64,000 nt of DNA from Deltaproteobacteria bacterium (GCA_020444165.1 JAHLLK010000008.1:67885-131884); one strand, 5' to 3'; positions 41,074 to 50,568 are shown, numbered from the stretch's first letter. Translations and numbers: made by a program. The notes: generated from the sequence alone by a model not told the origin.

Positions 41074-42789
41074 ATGTCCCGGCGAAACGTCTTCGGAGCC
41101 GCGTTCCTGACCCTGCTCCTCCTGGCCGGTGCGGCCCGGCCGCCCGCGGCCCCAGCCCGGGCGCCGGAGTGCTTCCGCGAGCCCTCCCTGGTGGACCAGG
41201 GCATCCTGAAAATGGTGCTCGAGCAACATCTCGTTAAGCCGGCCTTCAACCGCATGCTCCCCGCCGGTTTCCAAGCCACCGGCCTGATGACGGTCATCCA
41301 AGTCGACAAATGGAAACAGATCATCACTTACCGCCATCCCGCGGTGGGATGGATGGCGGAAGGGCCGCTCAATCTCGGCCGGACCTATGATGGCCTCAAG
41401 GTGATCTACCGCTTGGCCCAGGGTGACCTCGCGGCCGCCCGGGACATCGCCCTCCAGCGCGTGGCCCTGGAAGCGGCCGCTTCCTTCCTGGGCCTCACCT
41501 ACGCCACGCTCTCGGCCCAGGTGTTCGCCTTGTCCGTGCTGTTCGCCGCGGGCCAATACGCGGAAGAAGTCCGACTCTACCTGCGATGCAACCAGTACCT
41601 GAGCCAGTTCATGCCCGAGGTCATCTCCCAGGCGGAGTTGATCGAGCTGCCCGTGGAGCAAAAAGTGGCCTGGATCAAAGACCGCATGCGGAGCTGCGAT
41701 CCCCGCTACCTTTGGGGCCTGACCTGCTACATGGAGGTGTTCCTGCCGCCGGAACAGCGCTTCCCGGTGCCGATCCCGCCCAGCGAGAGTGGGTGGGGTC
41801 CGGTGGTGGGCTGGGCCGAGTGGCAGCGTCAGAAGATGAACTTCGCCCTGGAATTTTCCCGGCCCGAACGGCAGCAGGCGCTGGCCGCGGTGATCCAGGC
41901 CATGATCCGGGACTGGCGGGTGGCGCAGTTGCAGGAGGAGATCCGCCGCCTGGCCCAGACCCCGGAATTCATGTCCTCCCTGGCCGTGCTGGCTTACATA
42001 GAGGAGCATTTCGGCGGGGAAGAGGCCATGCTGGAAGCCATGTGCCGCTATTACCGGGACCTGCTGGGCCAGCCGGTGGAGGTGGCCGGGGAGGTGCGGG
42101 CCGCGGGCTCGGCCGCGCCGGGAGGCCCGCCCACGGCGGTAGAGGTGCGCCTGGCCAACCCGGGCGGAGAGCGCGCCCGTTGCCAGGTGATCCCCGAGAA
42201 ATCCTGGCTGGCCGACAGCCAAGGCAACCAATATCCCCTGGACCTGGGGCGGCGGCGGGAGGAGATCCTCACCCCGGGCCAGACCCTCCCCTGGACCACC
42301 ATCCCCCTGCCGCCGGCCGCGGCCGGCGGCGGGCGGCTCAGCCTGAACCTGGCCTATCTCTGCTATCCCTGCCGGGAGTTTCGCCAGGAGGTGGCCGGGC
42401 GGCTCATCATCAAGCCGTCCTTGTGCGACCAATACTGCCGCTACGTGGAAGAGGGCGGCTCCTTTCGCCTGGATTGCCGCTACCCCTCCGAGAGAGAGGG
42501 GGAAGAATGGCCCAATGTGCGGGAGGTGGTCCTGGACTGGGCCTGGGAGCCGGGTCCGGCCCCGCCGCCGCCGGGGCCGGACCCGGCGGGCGCGGTCACC
42601 CGCTGCTTCTGCGAGGAAATCCCCGGCGAGCCGCCGCCGCCGGGCATCCCCGTGAACCGGCTCGTCAGTTGTCTGTTCATCAACGACCGGGAAGCCTGCC
42701 GCCGGCGGCCGGATTGCCGGGAGGCCTGTCGCCGGGCGCCGGCTCCCGGGCCGGGTTCGGGCTTCAGCCAGGGGGGCTGGGCCCCCTGA
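41074..42789 (+). CDS. Secreted Cys-rich protein of unknown function
   Basis: A 571-residue protein with a clear Sec signal peptide (MSRRNVFGAAFLTLLLLAGA, cleavage near APARA). I do not recognise the mature part. It has a helical region to about residue 320 and a beta-rich segment with VEVRLANPGGERARCQVIP near 350-370. The C-terminal section is rich in Cys and Pro (YLCYPCREF, SLCDQYCRYV, RCFCEEIPGE, ACRRRPDCREACRR). The paired cysteines suggest disulfides in the periplasm or outside the cell. ATG at 41074 follows GGGGGT. It is downstream of the dipeptidase gene by 100 bases and convergent with ubiE. Confidence 0.6.
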   Translation: MSRRNVFGAAFLTLLLLAGAARPPAAPARAPECFREPSLVDQGILKMVLEQHLVKPAFNRMLPAGFQATGLMTVIQVDKWKQIITYRHPAVGWMAEGPLNLGRTYDGLKVIYRLAQGDLAAARDIALQRVALEAAASFLGLTYATLSAQVFALSVLFAAGQYAEEVRLYLRCNQYLSQFMPEVISQAELIELPVEQKVAWIKDRMRSCDPRYLWGLTCYMEVFLPPEQRFPVPIPPSESGWGPVVGWAEWQRQKMNFALEFSRPERQQALAAVIQAMIRDWRVAQLQEEIRRLAQTPEFMSSLAVLAYIEEHFGGEEAMLEAMCRYYRDLLGQPVEVAGEVRAAGSAAPGGPPTAVEVRLANPGGERARCQVIPEKSWLADSQGNQYPLDLGRRREEILTPGQTLPWTTIPLPPAAAGGGRLSLNLAYLCYPCREFRQEVAGRLIIKPSLCDQYCRYVEEGGSFRLDCRYPSEREGEEWPNVREVVLDWAWEPGPAPPPPGPDPAGAVTRCFCEEIPGEPPPPGIPVNRLVSCLFINDREACRRRPDCREACRRAPAPGPGSGFSQGGWAP

Positions 42790-42870
42790 GCGCGATGCCG
42801 GGCTTCAGGCCCGCGGCTTCTCGGAACGACGAGCCCTACCCCCACATCTTCCCTTATCTCCGAAAGCTTC

Positions 42871-43581
42871 TTAAGGCTTCTCGGCCACGTGCAGCCAGGC
42901 GATGCCCTTGGTGAGATCGTGGGAGCGGGGGGCCACCAGGCCGGCCTGGCGCATCTCCTCCCGGAACGCGGAGGGGCTGGGGAACTCCAGGATGGTCTCG
43001 GCCAGGTATTGGTAGGGCTCGCCGTAGCGGGCGATCCACTGGCCCAGTTTGGGCAGCAGCCCGGTCAGGTACACCTTGTAGAGGCGGCGCACCCAGGGCT
43101 TTTCCGGGGTGGTGAACTCCAGGACGTAGAGCCGCCCGCCGGGTTTCAAAACCCGGCCCATCTCGGCCATGGCCCGCACCCGAAAGGGTATGTTGCGGAT
43201 GCCGAAGGCGATGGTCACCGCGGCAAAGGTGTGGTCTGGGAAGGGCAGGCGGGTGGCGTCGCCGGCCAAGAGGGGAATGCGGTAGGACTGGCCCCGGGCC
43301 GTCACCTTGCGCCGGGCCTTGACCAGCATGGGCGGCACCAGATCCAACCCCACCACCAGATCCACTTCCGGCCGGTCGGCCACGGCCAGGGCTACGTCGC
43401 CGGTGCCGCAGGCCACGTCCAGCACCAGATCGCCGGGCGCCAGCCGGAGGCTGCGGGACACGAAGCGCCGCCAGCGCACGTCTTCCCGGAAGCTCAGTAA
43501 ACGGTTCATCAGGTCGTAGACCGGCACCACGCGGCTGAACATGCGCCGCACCTGGCTGATTTGCTGTTCGGGGTCTCTCAT
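42871..43581 (-). CDS. ubiE: Ubiquinone/menaquinone biosynthesis C-methyltransferase
   Basis: A 236-residue SAM methyltransferase. The family blocks are MFSRVVPVYDLMNRLLSF near 14-31, LVLDVACGTGDVALAVA near 53-69 (motif I), FPDHTFAAVTIAFGIRNIP near 114-132 and GRLYVLEFTTPEKP. UbiE/MenG methylates demethylmenaquinone in anaerobes of this type. ATG at 43581 overlaps the stop of the preceding DUF6178-like gene by 4 bases, so the two are coupled. Confidence 0.92.
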   Translation of the reverse strand: MRDPEQQISQVRRMFSRVVPVYDLMNRLLSFREDVRWRRFVSRSLRLAPGDLVLDVACGTGDVALAVADRPEVDLVVGLDLVPPMLVKARRKVTARGQSYRIPLLAGDATRLPFPDHTFAAVTIAFGIRNIPFRVRAMAEMGRVLKPGGRLYVLEFTTPEKPWVRRLYKVYLTGLLPKLGQWIARYGEPYQYLAETILEFPSPSAFREEMRQAGLVAPRSHDLTKGIAWLHVAEKP

Positions 43582-45344
43582 GATTCCATCACCAACCAGG
43601 GGGTGTAACGGGGGTCCAAACCCTTTTCGGGCTCCAAGGCGCGGAAGTCTTCCCGGAGCCGCCCGAGGACGCCCCGGAGCGCCTCGCCGGCCAGTTGGGC
43701 CTTGCCGGGATCGCCCAGCGCCTCCAGGGAGGTCATAAGCTCGGCGTCCAGGCCGTGGCCCAGGCCCTTTTGCAGGCAAAGGGCCGCCGGCACCACCTGC
43801 TCCCGCGCCAGCGGCGCCAGGCCCGGCAGCCCCAGGCCGCGCCGGGCCAGCCAGGTGGCCACCAAATGGGTCAGCCGGATCTCCTGGGGCGGGTCCGAGC
43901 GAGTGTGGCCGCCCAGCATGGCCGCCACCTGGGTGCGGTCCCAGGCCAACAGGTCAAACAAAAGCTCGCCCCAGAACTCCACCTGCTCCAGGCGCCGCGC
44001 CGCCTCGGCCAGGTCGGCCAGGCTGCGGAAGGCGCGGTAATCCCGTCCCTCGCCCAGGTTGGGGTCAAAAAACCGCGGCCGGGGGAACAACAGCCCGGCC
44101 AGCCAGCGGTCCCACGGCGGGTCCAACACGGCGAGCCCGGTGGGGATGTCCTTGAGCCAGCCCTCGCGGATCAGCTTCCAGGCCCGCTGGTTCAGCTCCC
44201 GGATGGCCGCGGCGCCCTGGCGGGCCAGGGCAGACAGCCCCAGGCGGGCCAAAATCTGGCGGGCGCGGTCGTGGTCGCCCTGGGCCAGGCGGGACAAACC
44301 CAGGTTCACCAGGCCCAGGCTCTCCGCCGCCGCCCGGCGCACCGCCTCGGGATCGGCGGGGTCGGCGTCCAGGGCCACCACCCCGCAGTTGGCCACATAG
44401 GCCAGCTCGGCCTTCAATACGTCCAGGCCGGCTTGGTCCAGCTCGCCGGCCAAGGCGGGCAGGGTCTCCTCCTGGGGCAACAAACCCAGGAGCACATCGG
44501 ACCGGGGCGGCTCGTCCACCAGGAAGTCCAACTGGTCCTTGGGGGGCAGCTTTTCCCAGGCGGCCTCCCCCGGGGCCGGCCGGGCCCACAGCTCCAGGGC
44601 CTCCATGCGGCCGGGAAAGCCCAGATCGGCCAGGCGGCCCAGGCGCCAGCGCAGGGCGTCCTCGGCCATGCCCGCGCCGCTCTCCCACAGCATGGCCTCC
44701 AGCACGGTGCGGTACAGGTCGGGAAGCTCGGACTTCAGGACCACCAGCGCCTGGGCCACCGGGTCCCGGGTGTCCGGGTCGCGGAACTCCAGGAAATACA
44801 CGCCGTCCAGGGTGAAATCCGGCAGGTCGTCCGGTGGCTCCTGCTGGTCCTGGCTGGGCAGGAACTTCTCCACCCGCACCCAATGGGCCAGGAGCAGGGC
44901 CAGCACCTCGGGCGAGGTGTTGGCCAGCCAGCGGGTCACCCGCTCGCTGCCGGCCTCCAAGAGGAGGGGCAGCCAGGCCTCGAAACGCTCCGGCGCGAAC
45001 TCCTCCCGCACCCAGCCGGTGAGGTCCAGGAGGAAGTTGAGCTGCTCGTCGCTGGACAGGGCCACCAGCATCTCGGCGTCATGCGTGCCCAGCTCCAGCA
45101 CGGTGGAGGCGAATTCATCCGGGGCCAGGGCCCGCACCAGCTCCTGGGAGTCCTGGGCCAGGGTCAACAAACGCTCCCGCTCCAAAGGCGGCGCGGCCAG
45201 CACCACCCGGAGCCGCTCGGCCCGGCTGAGGCCGTGCCACAGGGCCTCGGCCGCGCGGGGGTCCTTTTTTTCCAGCTCCAGCAGGGAGCGGGGTTGGGCC
45301 AGTATTTTGGCGTACTCCCCCGGCGGGGTCGGCTCGTGGCTCAT
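43578..45344 (-). CDS. DUF6178-like protein, unknown function
   Basis: A 588-residue soluble, acidic, Leu-rich protein resembling the DUF6178 family known mainly from Deltaproteobacteria; the family name is from memory and moderately certain. There are no catalytic motifs. The chain is nearly all helical, with blocks such as LLELEKKDPRAAEALWHGL near 21-39, SSDEQLNFLLDLTGWV near 94-109 and GVYFLEFRDPDTRDPVAQAL near 175-194. ATG at 45344 follows AAAGGAG; an upstream extension to 45476 is not supported. It lies between a radical SAM gene and ubiE on the same strand. Confidence 0.6.
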   Translation of the reverse strand: MSHEPTPPGEYAKILAQPRSLLELEKKDPRAAEALWHGLSRAERLRVVLAAPPLERERLLTLAQDSQELVRALAPDEFASTVLELGTHDAEMLVALSSDEQLNFLLDLTGWVREEFAPERFEAWLPLLLEAGSERVTRWLANTSPEVLALLLAHWVRVEKFLPSQDQQEPPDDLPDFTLDGVYFLEFRDPDTRDPVAQALVVLKSELPDLYRTVLEAMLWESGAGMAEDALRWRLGRLADLGFPGRMEALELWARPAPGEAAWEKLPPKDQLDFLVDEPPRSDVLLGLLPQEETLPALAGELDQAGLDVLKAELAYVANCGVVALDADPADPEAVRRAAAESLGLVNLGLSRLAQGDHDRARQILARLGLSALARQGAAAIRELNQRAWKLIREGWLKDIPTGLAVLDPPWDRWLAGLLFPRPRFFDPNLGEGRDYRAFRSLADLAEAARRLEQVEFWGELLFDLLAWDRTQVAAMLGGHTRSDPPQEIRLTHLVATWLARRGLGLPGLAPLAREQVVPAALCLQKGLGHGLDAELMTSLEALGDPGKAQLAGEALRGVLGRLREDFRALEPEKGLDPRYTPWLVMES

Positions 45345-45360
45345 CACGCTCCTTTCGGCT

Positions 45361-47094
45361 TCAGCTACAAACCCCGCAGCGCCGGCAATGCTCCGGGTCG
45401 CAGGGCGGGGAAGACAGGGCTTGGCGGGCCCGCTCGGCCTCGGCCCAAAGATAGTCGGGGCGGATGCCCGGGTCAACCACGGACCAGGGCAGAAGCTCCT
45501 CCCGGGGCCGGGCCCGCTGGGCGTAGAACACAGGGTCCACCCCGGTGGCCCCGTAGGCGGCGGGCAGCTTGGCCCCGCGGCCCAGGGCCCCCAGCAGGGG
45601 CGCCAGGCGGCGGTCCCCCCGGCTGATGACCCCTTGCAGCACCGCGTATTTGGGCACCTCGTGGTTCACCTTCACGTTGGCCGTGGTGGCCAGGTCGGCC
45701 TGCACCTGGGCCAGGCGGGCCTTGATCTCCTTCAGCGAGGCCATGGCCTCCCACTGAAACGGCGTCCAGGGCTTGGGCACAAAGGCGGCCAGGCTCACGG
45801 TGATGAGCCCCAAATGGCCCTTTTCCCGGGCCAGGCTCACCACCTGCTGGCGCACAGCCTTGACCAGCTCCCCGATGGCCGCCACGTCCTCCCGGGTTTC
45901 CCCCGGCAGCCCCACCATGAAATACAGCTTCAGGTTGGGCACCCCGCCCTGGATCAGGGCCTCCACCGCCCGGAACAGCTCCTGGTCCGTGAGCTGTTTG
46001 TTCAACGACTGGCGGAGCCGCAGGCCGCCGGCCTCCGGGGCCAGGGCCACGGTCTGGTGGCGGGACAGGGCCAGGGCCTCCACCAGCTCCGGGTCCAGGC
46101 AATCGGCCCGGAGGCTGGAAACCGACAGGGTGCCGCCGGCCTGGTGCACCTGGCGGGCCAACCCCGCCGTGCCGGGCAGATCGCTCACCGCGGCCGAGAC
46201 CAGGCCCACCCGCTCTCCCCGCGCCGCGGCCGCCAGGGCCGGCGTGGCGAAATCCTCGGCCCGGCCCAGGCGCGGCGGGCGGAACACGTGGCCCGCCGCG
46301 CAGAAGCGGCAGGCGTGGCCGCAGCCCCGGCCTACCTCCAACAGGAGCATGTCCCCGAACTCCGGGCCCGGTGCGGAGACCACGCTTTGGGCCAGGCCGG
46401 CGGCCGGTCCCGTGTAGCGGGGCACTGCGATGCGGGGCGGCACTTCGGCCAGGGGGGTGAAGGAAGCCAGGGTGCCGTCCGGGGCGTAGGCGGGCTGGTA
46501 CAGCTCTGGCGCGTAAAAGCCCGGCACCCGCTCCACCAGGGCGAGGAGCTGCTCCGCCCGGGGGCGGCCCCGGAGCCCGGCCCACACCCGGAGAAAGGGC
46601 TCCAGCGCCGCCTCGGCCTCGCCCAGCAAGAGGGCGTCCACCAAGGGCGCCACAGGCTCGGGGTTCAGCATGGGCACCACCCCGCCGGCCACCACCAGGG
46701 GCCCGGCCTCCGGCCTCCCCGGCCGGGCCAGGCCGGCCAGGTCCAGCATGGCCGCCAGGTTGGGCGCGTCGTTCTCAAAGGGCAGGGTGGCCAAAACCAA
46801 ATCGAATTCGGCCACCGGGCGGCTGGATTCCAGGCTCAACAGGGGAACCCTGGTTTTTTTATAGAGGGCGCGGGCCGCCTGGTCGGGCAGGAAGGCCCGC
46901 TCGCAGAGGAAATCGGCTGCCGCGTTCACCAGGCGGTAGACCGTGGCCAGCCCCAGGTTGGCCATGCCCACCTGATAGGTGTTGGGATAGAGGATCACCA
47001 GGTTGTGGCGGCCCCCGGTTTCCTTGCGGATGGTCCCTTGCTCCCGGGCCAGGATTTCGCGGTGCATCTTTTCCAGGGGCCAGGCGCGGGACAA
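45361..47094 (-). CDS. Radical SAM protein with N-terminal B12-binding-like region (TIGR03960-like)
   Basis: A 577-residue radical SAM enzyme. The N-terminal part (about 30-160: LVILYPNTYQVGMANLG; PLVVAGGVVPMLNPEP) resembles the cobalamin-binding-like domain found in methylthiotransferase and B12 radical SAM families. The 4Fe-4S site is CGHACRFC near residues 259-266 (C-x3-C-x2-C). A Cys-rich tail (CDPEHCRRCGVC) ends the protein. The family occurs with, or fused to, DUF2344 proteins in other bacteria; that partner is not next to it here. The substrate is unknown. TTG start at 47094 with AGGAGG 5 bases upstream. Confidence 0.85.
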   Translation of the reverse strand: MSRAWPLEKMHREILAREQGTIRKETGGRHNLVILYPNTYQVGMANLGLATVYRLVNAAADFLCERAFLPDQAARALYKKTRVPLLSLESSRPVAEFDLVLATLPFENDAPNLAAMLDLAGLARPGRPEAGPLVVAGGVVPMLNPEPVAPLVDALLLGEAEAALEPFLRVWAGLRGRPRAEQLLALVERVPGFYAPELYQPAYAPDGTLASFTPLAEVPPRIAVPRYTGPAAGLAQSVVSAPGPEFGDMLLLEVGRGCGHACRFCAAGHVFRPPRLGRAEDFATPALAAAARGERVGLVSAAVSDLPGTAGLARQVHQAGGTLSVSSLRADCLDPELVEALALSRHQTVALAPEAGGLRLRQSLNKQLTDQELFRAVEALIQGGVPNLKLYFMVGLPGETREDVAAIGELVKAVRQQVVSLAREKGHLGLITVSLAAFVPKPWTPFQWEAMASLKEIKARLAQVQADLATTANVKVNHEVPKYAVLQGVISRGDRRLAPLLGALGRGAKLPAAYGATGVDPVFYAQRARPREELLPWSVVDPGIRPDYLWAEAERARQALSSPPCDPEHCRRCGVCS

Positions 47095-47132
47095 AGAGGC
47101 CTCCTAGGAGCCCTTTGGAGAGAGGGGAAGGT

Positions 47133-47179
47133 GTGGGGGGAAGGGCCCTTTTTTGAAAAAAAAGGGCCCTTCCCCCCAC
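47133..47179. repeat. Hairpin-family repeat, copy D
   Basis: Stem GTGGGGGGAAGGGCCC to GGGCCCTTCCCCCCAC around T6-g-A8, followed by the conserved tail to about 47207. It lies in the divergent gap between the radical SAM gene and the 47490 gene; the rest of that gap (47208-47489) holds a GCGGGC...GCCCGC-like hairpin near 47418-47445 and no gene. Confidence 0.75.
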
Positions 47180-47489
47180 ATCCCCCTTCCCCCAAAAAAC
47201 TTCGAATTTTTCCTGGGGTGAATAATGGCCATTCCCCGCCCGGGATTCCTGCCGAAAGCGGGGGAACGGCTCTATACGGCCATGGCACGCATACTTCGCC
47301 AAGCTGCCCGGGTAACCCATCTTCGATCTCTTAAAATACCACAGTCTTGCGCGGGGTTCCATGTCCCTTGGATCCCAGGGCTTGACCCGCCCGGCCCGCC
47401 GTGTCAGGGTGGGATAGCGGGCCGCCGGCATCGCCGCCGGCCCGCGGCGCGTTTGTACTCACCGCCGGGCGCCGGCAAGGAGAGCGGCC

Positions 47490-47951
47490 ATGCACGAGGA
47501 ACTGAAAAAGAACTTTCTGGAGAAGCTGGCCGCCGCGGGCGGACAGGGCAGCATGTGGGACCTCGGCCAGGGCCTGGGGCTGGACCGCGCGGCCACCGAG
47601 CCCCTGGGCCTGGAGCTGATGAGCGAGGGCCTGGTGGAGATGGCCAGCCTCAGTGGCGGCATCCGGCTCACCGAAGCCGGCCGGGAAGCCTTGTCCCCGC
47701 CCGAGACCGGCGGCCACGGCGGTCTCAAGGACCTCTTGAAGGAGCTGGCCAACGCCGGCACCCTGGGCCTGGGCTCGCCGGCCGCCGGCAACCTCACCGT
47801 GGACGTGGCCACCCTGCGCTCCGCCCTGGAGCGCCAGGACCCGCTGCCCCAGGTGGTCAACGCCCTGGTGAAATCCCTGGTGCATGCCCTGGAGCAAGCC
47901 GGCGATCCCCGAGCCGCCGGCTTGGCCGAGCTGTTGCGGGAGCATCTCTAG
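47490..47951 (+). CDS. Small winged-helix-like protein, unknown function
   Basis: A 153-residue protein. Residues 1-60 (ELKKNFLEKLAAAGG, LGQGLGLDRAATEPLGLELMSEGLVEM, IRLTEAGREAL) look like a winged helix with the typical T-x-x-G turn. A helical region follows (about 75-153) with LKDLLKELANAG and LVKSLVHALEQAG. It may be a small transcription factor or a protein-binding wHTH. ATG at 47490. It is convergent with the SPASM radical SAM gene; no functional partner is evident. Confidence 0.5.
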   Translation: MHEELKKNFLEKLAAAGGQGSMWDLGQGLGLDRAATEPLGLELMSEGLVEMASLSGGIRLTEAGREALSPPETGGHGGLKDLLKELANAGTLGLGSPAAGNLTVDVATLRSALERQDPLPQVVNALVKSLVHALEQAGDPRAAGLAELLREHL

Positions 47952-47970
47952 GCTCTCCCCTCCCGGGTCT

Positions 47971-48930
47971 TTACAGCGCCTCCCGCAGGAAATTGACCAA
48001 GTGCTCCCAGGGCACCGAGGCCAGGGTGGGTCGCCGCACGCGGTCGCAGGCCGCGCACCCCGGGTAATCCCCCAAATCCCGCCGGGCGTGGGCCCGCCGC
48101 AGGCGGCGCGCCGCCTCGCCCTGCCAAATCTCCCTTAGCGACTGGTCGGGCAGACGCCCCAGGGTCAGCCGGCCGAAGAAGTCCTGGGGACAGGGGGTGA
48201 CCCGCCCGTCGGACAGGACCGCCAGGCCGTACCAGGGGAAGGTGCACGCCGCCGGCCCGGCTGAGCCCACGGGACCCGGCACGGCTCCGCCCCAGTTGTG
48301 GGGGCGGCGGTGCGACACCCGATCCAGGCCCAAGGCTGAGAGCCGCCGGAGCGCCGGCTCGGCCGCCGGGTCCGGGGCGGCGGGCCCCATGGTCAGGAGG
48401 TTCACCACGGGCCGCCGGGCGCCCACGGCGCGGCGGGTGAGCAGCAGGCGCTCCACCCCGGCCAGGGTGCGCTCCAGGCTGGCCCCGGGCCGGGCCAGGG
48501 CATAGGCCGCCGGGTCCAGGCTGTCCACCGAGCAGGTGAAAACCGCCACCCCTCCGGCCACCACCGCGGCGGCCCGGCGGGTGGTGAGCAGGGTGGCGTT
48601 GGAGTGCACCCGCACCTGCCGGGAGGCCCGGGCGAAGCGGCGGGCCCAAAAGGCGAAATGCGGATGCAGAAGGGGTTCACCCCGGTGGAAGAGGTTCACC
48701 TCCACCCCCAGTTCCGGGACCTCCCGGACCAGGCCGGCCAGGATGTCCGGGGACAGGTCCCGGCGCTCCTCCGGCGGCAGGAGGCGCTGGGGACAGGCCG
48801 GACAAGCCAGGTTGCAGCGGGAGGTGAGGTCCACCCACAGGCGGAACGGCGGGCAAGCCGGCCGCTCACGCCGTAGCGCGAAGTCCCGCATCTGGGCGGC
48901 CAGGCGGAGGATGACGGCAGTTCGGTTCAT
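47971..48930 (-). CDS. Radical SAM/SPASM-domain protein
   Basis: A 319-residue radical SAM protein. The cluster motif is CNLACPAC near residues 39-46 (C-x3-C-x2-C), with LFHRGEPLLHP near 79-89 matching the family's GGEP-like block. A C-terminal SPASM-type region has CTFPWYGLAVLSDGRVTPCP near 230-249 and YPGCAACDRV near 290-299, which can hold auxiliary Fe-S clusters. SPASM proteins modify peptides or proteins, for example as anaerobic maturases. No precursor peptide was seen next to it, so the substrate is open. The gene for a lipoprotein lies just upstream. Confidence 0.85.
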   Translation of the reverse strand: MNRTAVILRLAAQMRDFALRRERPACPPFRLWVDLTSRCNLACPACPQRLLPPEERRDLSPDILAGLVREVPELGVEVNLFHRGEPLLHPHFAFWARRFARASRQVRVHSNATLLTTRRAAAVVAGGVAVFTCSVDSLDPAAYALARPGASLERTLAGVERLLLTRRAVGARRPVVNLLTMGPAAPDPAAEPALRRLSALGLDRVSHRRPHNWGGAVPGPVGSAGPAACTFPWYGLAVLSDGRVTPCPQDFFGRLTLGRLPDQSLREIWQGEAARRLRRAHARRDLGDYPGCAACDRVRRPTLASVPWEHLVNFLREAL

Positions 48931-48955
48931 GCGGGGGGCGATCCTTGGTGGGGGC

Positions 48956-49429
48956 TTACGGCTGGGCCCGGGCCACCCACACTGTGACCTGGGTGTACAG
49001 CGTCTCCTCGGTGATGTGGATCACGCAGGTGCGCCGCGGCTTGGCGAAAAACAGGGCGGTCTGGGGATGGCTGAAGGAGCTTTCGTAGGACCAGCCGTCG
49101 TTTTGCATGGCGGCAATGAAGAAATTCTGCAGGCTTTGCACCTCCAACCGGCCGTCGAACACCAGCATGCCCACGGTGCGGCCGCCGCGCCGGAAGGCGA
49201 TGGTGCGGTCCCGGTTCAGGGAGAGGCCCGGCGGAATCAGCACGTCGTCGAAATCGTAATATCTTCCCAAGCCCCGGACCGTCGGGCCCCGGCTGTCGGT
49301 GACCCCGCCGTGGGTCACCAGGTTCACGGTCTGGGATGTGGCCACCGAGGAAGCCACGCCCTGGGTGGTGAGCGGCGGCAGCAGATAGCAGCCAGGCAGG
49401 AAGAGGAGCAGGCAGAGCCAGGCCAGCAA
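48956..49429 (-). CDS. Putative lipoprotein, unknown function
   Basis: A 157-residue lipoprotein. A short hydrophobic signal (LLAWLCLLLFLPGC) ends in the lipobox LPGC. The mature part includes YYDFDDVLIPPGLSLNRDRT near 57-76, VGMLVFDGRLEVQSLQNFF and CVIHITEETLYTQVTVWVA, a small alpha/beta domain also present as lipoproteins in related bacteria as far as I recall. The start is uncertain. TTG at 49429 gives a normal-length signal peptide; longer readings add Pro/Arg-rich sequence that does not look coding. Confidence 0.6.
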   Translation of the reverse strand: MLAWLCLLLFLPGCYLLPPLTTQGVASSVATSQTVNLVTHGGVTDSRGPTVRGLGRYYDFDDVLIPPGLSLNRDRTIAFRRGGRTVGMLVFDGRLEVQSLQNFFIAAMQNDGWSYESSFSHPQTALFFAKPRRTCVIHITEETLYTQVTVWVARAQP

Positions 49430-49581
49430 GCAACGTATCGTCCCGGCGGTCGGCCCCGGCAAAGGAGAGGCGGCCGGGGGAGGGGAGATTGGCAGGCCGG
49501 CTCGCGCCCTTCCCGGCGGGACGCCGGCCCGCGCTCCCTCAATCACGGCGCTACGCCCGGTAGCGCACAGACGTGGGCCAC

Positions 49582-49665
49582 TCAAGGCGGCAGGGGCACC
49601 AGGCCCGTGTACCACACCAGGGCTAGGGCCCCGGCCAGGGCTAGCAGATAAAAGGCCGTTTTCAC
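49582..49665 (-). CDS. Possible 27-residue single-helix membrane microprotein
   Basis: A short frame with GTG at 49665 and TGA at 49582-49584. AGGAAGG stands 9 bases before the start. It encodes a Lys-Thr start followed by an Ala/Leu-rich helix (FYLLALAGALALVWY) and ends in PLPP, the pattern of a small membrane protein. It begins 29 bases after the TPR lipoprotein gene on the same strand. Coding is not proven; comparison with related genomes would decide it. Confidence 0.35.
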   Translation of the reverse strand: MKTAFYLLALAGALALVWYTGLVPLPP

Positions 49666-49693
49666 GAGGCAAAACCTTCCTGACCCGCGTGGC

Positions 49694-50437
49694 TCATGGT
49701 TTGCCGCCGGGGGCTGCCAGGCGGGATACCTGGCTCTGGTCCAACTTGAGGAAGTTGTCCACCAGGCCCTTTTCCGCCGCCTGACTGCCGGGCCTGAGAC
49801 GCAACGCTTGGTGAAAACTTACCACGGCCTGGGCCGGATGCTTCTCCTGGGCTTGCAAAGTCGCCAACAATTCCCAATAATCCGGGTTGCCAGGCGAGAG
49901 CTTCACCGCCCGGGCGGCCAAAGCGGTGGCCCGGGTCGGGTCGCCCTTTTCCTGGGCCAAGAGTCTGGCCAGAGCCGCGGCCAGACTGGCGTCGTCCGGG
50001 AAGCGCTGCACTCCCTGGCCCAGCACGTTGGCGGCCTCGGCCGCCTGGCCCCGCCGGACCAGGAGTTCCGCCTGGCGGCCATAGGCGGCCGGGTTTTGGG
50101 GCGGCAGCTCTATCTGGGCGCGCTCCATGGTGTCCAGGGCCCTTTGATAATTGCCCTGGGCCGCCTGGATCAGGGAAAGCATCTGCTGGGCCGCCGGGTC
50201 CTTGGGATCGGCCTGCAACTGGCGGCGCACCTGGGCCTCGGCCAAATCCAGCCGGCCCTGGGCCAGGTATTGCCGGGCCATCTCCAGGGGTGGGCCGGCC
50301 GGCACCGGGTGGGCCGCGGCAGCCGGCGGAGCCGACGGCGGGGACGGGGCCTCGGCCTTTTCACCCCCGCAGGAGGCCAGGAGGAAAAAGAGGGCAGCCA
50401 AGATCGGCAGAAGGTAACTTGTCCTGGGAACGTTCAT
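49694..50437 (-). CDS. TPR-repeat lipoprotein
   Basis: A 247-residue lipoprotein. The signal peptide (SYLLPILAALFFLLASC) ends in the lipobox LASC, followed by a Pro/Ala-rich linker. From about residue 55 come four tetratricopeptide repeats, for example ARQYLAQGRLDLAEAQVRRQ, NYQRALDTMERAQIELP and HPAQAVVSFHQALRLRPGS. Such proteins are scaffolds for envelope complexes. ATG at 50437; the AAGGA before it is somewhat distant. The partner is unknown. It diverges from the Rrf2 gene. Confidence 0.8.
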   Translation of the reverse strand: MNVPRTSYLLPILAALFFLLASCGGEKAEAPSPPSAPPAAAAHPVPAGPPLEMARQYLAQGRLDLAEAQVRRQLQADPKDPAAQQMLSLIQAAQGNYQRALDTMERAQIELPPQNPAAYGRQAELLVRRGQAAEAANVLGQGVQRFPDDASLAAALARLLAQEKGDPTRATALAARAVKLSPGNPDYWELLATLQAQEKHPAQAVVSFHQALRLRPGSQAAEKGLVDNFLKLDQSQVSRLAAPGGKP

Positions 50438-50568
50438 TTCGGGATACGTCCTTACGCCGCGCAGGGGGAAAGTCGGGGGGCCGGCGAACCGGGGCTCGTG
50501 AGAGCTTCGGCTTACTCTCTCCGTCAGCATAGCTGTCCAGCTTTTTTGTGGCAAGTATCGCTTCTGGG

